Part shown: piece by piece, positions 61,874-64,000 of the stretch
How the letters are laid out: every line of letters begins with the position of its first letter
How positions within the stretch are numbered: position 1 is the stretch's first letter
Assembly (NCBI RefSeq): GCF_027913215.1
Contig: NZ_CP115784.1
Coordinates: forward strand, 1,488,001-1,552,000
DNA length: 64,000 bases
Direction: 5' to 3'
Source of the DNA: Paracoccus aerodenitrificans
GTDB lineage: Bacteria; Pseudomonadota; Alphaproteobacteria; Rhodobacterales; Rhodobacteraceae
Notes under the pieces: generated by a model
The model's database searches: none
The model's input: the letters and a program-made list of their open reading frames with translations, nothing else
What the model was told of the DNA's origin: nothing
Made by a program: the position numbers and the translations under genes

Positions 61874-61948
61874 TGGGGCGTAGCCAAGTGGTAAGGCAGC
61901 GGTTTTTGGTACCGTGTACCGTAGGTTCGAATCCTACCGCCCCAGCCA
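61874..61948 (+). tRNA. tRNA-Gln (anticodon TTG)
   Basis: 75 nt including an encoded CCA. Acceptor TGGGGCG/CGCCCCA, D-arm TAGCCAAGTGGTAAGGCA, anticodon loop TTTTGGT giving TTG, T arm GTAGG-TTCGAAT-CCTAC, discriminator G. A tyrosine integrase follows 115 bp downstream in the same direction, so the 3' half is a likely attachment site. Confidence 0.96.
61920..61948 (+). other. Probable attachment site (tRNA-Gln 3' half)
   Basis: Tyrosine integrases of islands often recombine at the T-arm and CCA end of tRNA genes, and the integrase gene here lies immediately after tRNA-Gln. The exact core cannot be defined because the matching copy is outside the window. Confidence 0.5.
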
Positions 61949-62063
61949 AAAATCCGGAAAATCCCGTGTGTTCAGACGCCTTCCCGGTTTCGGGAAATGG
62001 TGACACGATGTCACCATTGTGACATGGGCAAATGCCTGCCGACCCCAGAAATCAGGGGGTGCG

Positions 62064-63581
62064 GTGGGCATCGCAAACTATGTCATCCGGCGAGGCCGGT
62101 TCTATGCTTGGCGGCGGATTTATCGCGGTAAAGCCGTTCAGGTTCCGCTGGCGACAACTGACCCCGTTCAGGCAAAACGACTTTCAGGAGTCGCCTCCGC
62201 CGTGGCCAACCATGGCTGGAATCTGCTTGACCGGGGTAAGGCAGACCTGTTGTCTGTTCGGGATGCCATCACCTCGGCAGTCAGGCAGGAACGTGCCTTG
62301 ATGGACTGTGAAGCCATCGAAAAAATGCCAGCAGAAACTCCGGGAGGGCGTGCTTTCTTCTTTTTCTTTAACCACGGCGACGCAGAAGACGACGAACCCA
62401 AACCTCGCAAGAAACAAAGCGAGCCGTTGAACAGCGGACCCGCGACCGCAAAAATCGAACCGCCCCCGGCTCGGCCCGTGCCTCCACGGCGGAAGCCCGC
62501 CCGAACGGCAACGGGCTTTTCGAGCCGGATAAGCGATATCGTTGCCCGTGTCACCGATACGCATGAGCGTTCGGGACGGGCGAACGCCAAGACGCTCACG
62601 CAAATGCGTGCGGTTGTTGATTTGTTCTGCGAAATCACCGGCGTGGATGACATACGAGACCTTCACCAACGCCACCTTGCCTATTTCGTTGCGACCCTCG
62701 ACAAGCTACCGCCCGCTTACCGGCGTAGTGCCAAAGAGCGAGACAAGCCGATTTCCAAGATCATCGCGGAGGCCGAGGCTTCCGGCGCGTCTGTTGGACT
62801 TTCCGTCACCACCATCAACCGCAATATTGTCCACCTTGGCAAAGTTGTGAAAGCAGCGCGGGCGGAGGGCATCACAGTGGACGCAACCGTTAATCCGGCG
62901 CTTCTTCGCCGTTACTTGAAGCGGACTGCCAAGGACGAGCGGGAAGCATTCACGCCCGACGATGTTACCCGCATCTTCTCGGCTCCGGCTTGGCAGGGCT
63001 GTAAGAGCGTCAAGCGTCGCCGTGAGCCGGGTGAAGTGATTGTGAAGGACTGGCTGTATTGGGTGCCTCTTATCGCCGTATATAGCGGGGCCCGGCGTGA
63101 GGAGATTTGCGGGCTTGAAACGGCTGATGTTGGTGCAGTTGATGGTGTCCCCGTCCTCCATATCCGCCCAAATGGCCGACGCGGACTGAAGAACCCGCAG
63201 TCAGAACGGACTGTTCCGGTTCATCCGCATTTGATTGAGCTCGGCTTTCTCGATTTCGCGGACAAGCAACGCGAGGCAGGGCATACCAACCTTTTCAATG
63301 ACCTGCGACGCAAGAGCTCCGCTTCACAAATCGGCGACTCGATGGACTACCTCTGGCGGAACATCCAAAGCGACCGCCTCGGGTCCCAGCCAAAGAAGTC
63401 ATTCCATTCCTTCCGTCACTACGCCGTCCAAGGGCTTCGTGCCGAATCCGATGTTGAGAAGCATGTCCGGGCCGAACTCTTCGGTCACCTTACCGGGGAC
63501 ATCGAAGACGACCGCTATGGCGGGCGAGCCCCCATTTCTTCCCTTCGCTTTGCCGTTGAGGCTTTGCCTCGCGTATTTTAG
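62064..63581 (+). CDS. Tyrosine-type site-specific recombinase/integrase
   Basis: Integrase, 505 aa if the GTG at 62064 (VGIANYVIRRGRFYAWRRIYRG, after AGGGGG) is used; the frame is open from a GTG at 62019. An N-terminal AP2-like arm (residues about 1-50) is followed by a long low-complexity/Pro-rich linker, a core-binding domain (about 165-290) and the catalytic part: YSGARREEICGL (Arg), HSFRHYAVQ (His-x-x-Arg), LFGHLTG (His) and the nucleophile Tyr in DDRYGG. Length exceeds a minimal integrase because of the linker with polyphenylalanine (FFFFF). Next to tRNA-Gln it defines the left end of an island. Confidence 0.92.
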   Translation: MGIANYVIRRGRFYAWRRIYRGKAVQVPLATTDPVQAKRLSGVASAVANHGWNLLDRGKADLLSVRDAITSAVRQERALMDCEAIEKMPAETPGGRAFFFFFNHGDAEDDEPKPRKKQSEPLNSGPATAKIEPPPARPVPPRRKPARTATGFSSRISDIVARVTDTHERSGRANAKTLTQMRAVVDLFCEITGVDDIRDLHQRHLAYFVATLDKLPPAYRRSAKERDKPISKIIAEAEASGASVGLSVTTINRNIVHLGKVVKAARAEGITVDATVNPALLRRYLKRTAKDEREAFTPDDVTRIFSAPAWQGCKSVKRRREPGEVIVKDWLYWVPLIAVYSGARREEICGLETADVGAVDGVPVLHIRPNGRRGLKNPQSERTVPVHPHLIELGFLDFADKQREAGHTNLFNDLRRKSSASQIGDSMDYLWRNIQSDRLGSQPKKSFHSFRHYAVQGLRAESDVEKHVRAELFGHLTGDIEDDRYGGRAPISSLRFAVEALPRVF

Positions 63582-63595
63582 TTGCGACGCTTTTA

Positions 63596-63792
63596 AGGGG
63601 TGAACGGGGCACCGTTCACCCCTGATCCGTTTTCGACATGCGAAAACGGAATAGACCGAGCAGGAATGCTCGGTCTCGGTCATCCCTTACGCTTTCAGCG
63701 ACAGAATGACCTTTGCCTCTTCTCTCCCTTTCGTTTCTTTGTTTTTTGTGAACGCACCGCAGGTGCGAAGGGGGTCCGGGGGCTGCCCCCGG
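63596..63792. repeat. Array of five consecutive hairpins downstream of the integrase
   Basis: Perfect inverted repeats in a row: 63596-63623 (12-bp stem, loop GGCA), 63626-63650 (10-bp, loop ACATG), 63654-63675 (9-bp GACCGAGCA/TGCTCGGTC, loop GGAA), 63753-63767 (6-bp CGCACC/GGTGCG) and 63776-63792 (7-bp CCGGGGG/CCCCCGG). None has a proper U tract right after. Such clusters occur near plasmid and conjugative-element control or transfer regions; no gene is seen in this stretch. Confidence 0.8.
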
Positions 63793-64000
63793 CAGGCTGC
63801 TCGAAAGGCCACGAAGAGGCCATGAGAGGAGACTGGAGAAGGATAATTTTTAAGTATTTGTTTTTATTATTTTTATTTGATTTATAACGATCAATAGAGT
63901 GATCGATCCAGGGATCAATAGAATGATCGGAGCACCGATCAATAGAAAGATCTCTATATTTAATAAATCAGATCACCAGCGTCAGAAATCGATCAAAACA
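63793..64000. other. AT-rich right edge of the integrated element
   Basis: After the hairpins and apart from the iteron-like repeats I see no convincing coding region to the end of the window. The short frame at 63600-63887 is low in coding character. The abrupt drop in GC and additional GATC sites (63971, 63991) suggest a replication or control region of foreign DNA. Confidence 0.6.
63889..63960. repeat. Three iteron-like direct repeats, 24-bp period
   Basis: GATCAATAGANNGATC begins at 63889, 63913 and 63937, exactly 24 bp apart (the third ends GATCT rather than GATCG). The surroundings, 63841-64000, are strongly AT-rich against a GC-rich genome. Period and spacing fit plasmid-type iterons or a DNA-bound regulator such as Rep or an excisionase; the decisive gene lies beyond the window. 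Confidence 0.8.

Noticed and set aside
1..64000. CRISPR arrays, rRNA operons or riboswitches
   Set aside because: No regularly spaced palindromic repeats with spacers, no rRNA sequence, and no recognisable riboswitch fold were seen in intergenic regions.

Overview
The window looks like chromosome of a high-GC alphaproteobacterium of the Rhodobacterales/Rhodobacteraceae, most likely Paracoccus or a close relative. The basis is the set of lineage-typical families (DUF3422, DUF6477, DUF6456, DUF3572, IalB, a GTA-type holin), the ccmH-ccmF and rpmF-plsX-fabH blocks, and the codon use. The assignment is inference from gene content, not from a marker comparison.

Layout. 1-11.6 kb: mostly minus-strand genes. 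They are a TAXI-TRAP uptake system whose permease is cut by the left edge, the grxD-bolA Fe-S pair, a tiny lipoprotein, a MerR regulator with its palindromic promoter, pntAB transhydrogenase, and a membrane-anchored Ala/Asp/Glu repeat protein. 11.7-21.2 kb: pepN, an acyltransferase, ialB, two small transcripts (one with a CUUCCUCC anti-Shine-Dalgarno loop), a HerA-like ATPase, DUF6477, DUF6456, lipA and tRNA-Leu(CAA). 21.2-27.8 kb: a catabolic-looking cluster (Gfo/Idh/MocA, GntR, flavin monooxygenase, 3-hydroxyisobutyrate-dehydrogenase-like) and a penicillin acylase-like hydrolase. 27.8-30.8 kb: a complete 2,986-bp ISL3-family element with imperfect inverted repeats and an exact 8-bp target duplication. 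It carries a frameshifted permease and a divergent ArsR-type repressor with two matching operators. It landed 32 bp upstream of the start of psuK-psuG (pseudouridine catabolism).

32.7-43 kb: DUF502, a patatin, and two divergent c-di-GMP loci. One encodes a PleD-like cyclase with degenerate receivers; the other is DUF3572/H-NOX/HNOBA-GGDEF, in which the H-NOX ribosome-binding site is buried in a perfect hairpin. These are followed by nadD, an enoyl-CoA hydratase, ccmH-ccmF and a LysR regulator. 43.2-49.4 kb: a 1133-aa indolepyruvate ferredoxin oxidoreductase, murI (preceded by a 60-bp nested inverted repeat), ccmE, an endolysin-holin pair of the gene-transfer-agent type with a near-consensus CtrA box in front, and a likely plus-strand sRNA. 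49.4-61.8 kb: housekeeping genes purL, an A-type Fe-S carrier, tpiA, mrp/apbC, mobA, rpmF-plsX-fabH, a double-GNAT protein, rnd, tgt and a BaiN-type flavoprotein. 61.9-64 kb: tRNA-Gln(TTG) followed by a tyrosine integrase, five consecutive hairpins and three 24-bp-spaced direct repeats in AT-rich DNA. This is the start of an integrated element that runs off the right edge.

The clearest non-routine signals are the cargo-bearing ISL3 element, the H-NOX/diguanylate cyclase operon with its masked start, the detached GTA-like lysis cassette with its CtrA box, the two or three putative small RNAs, and the tRNA-anchored island with iteron-like repeats. None of these was checked against a database.
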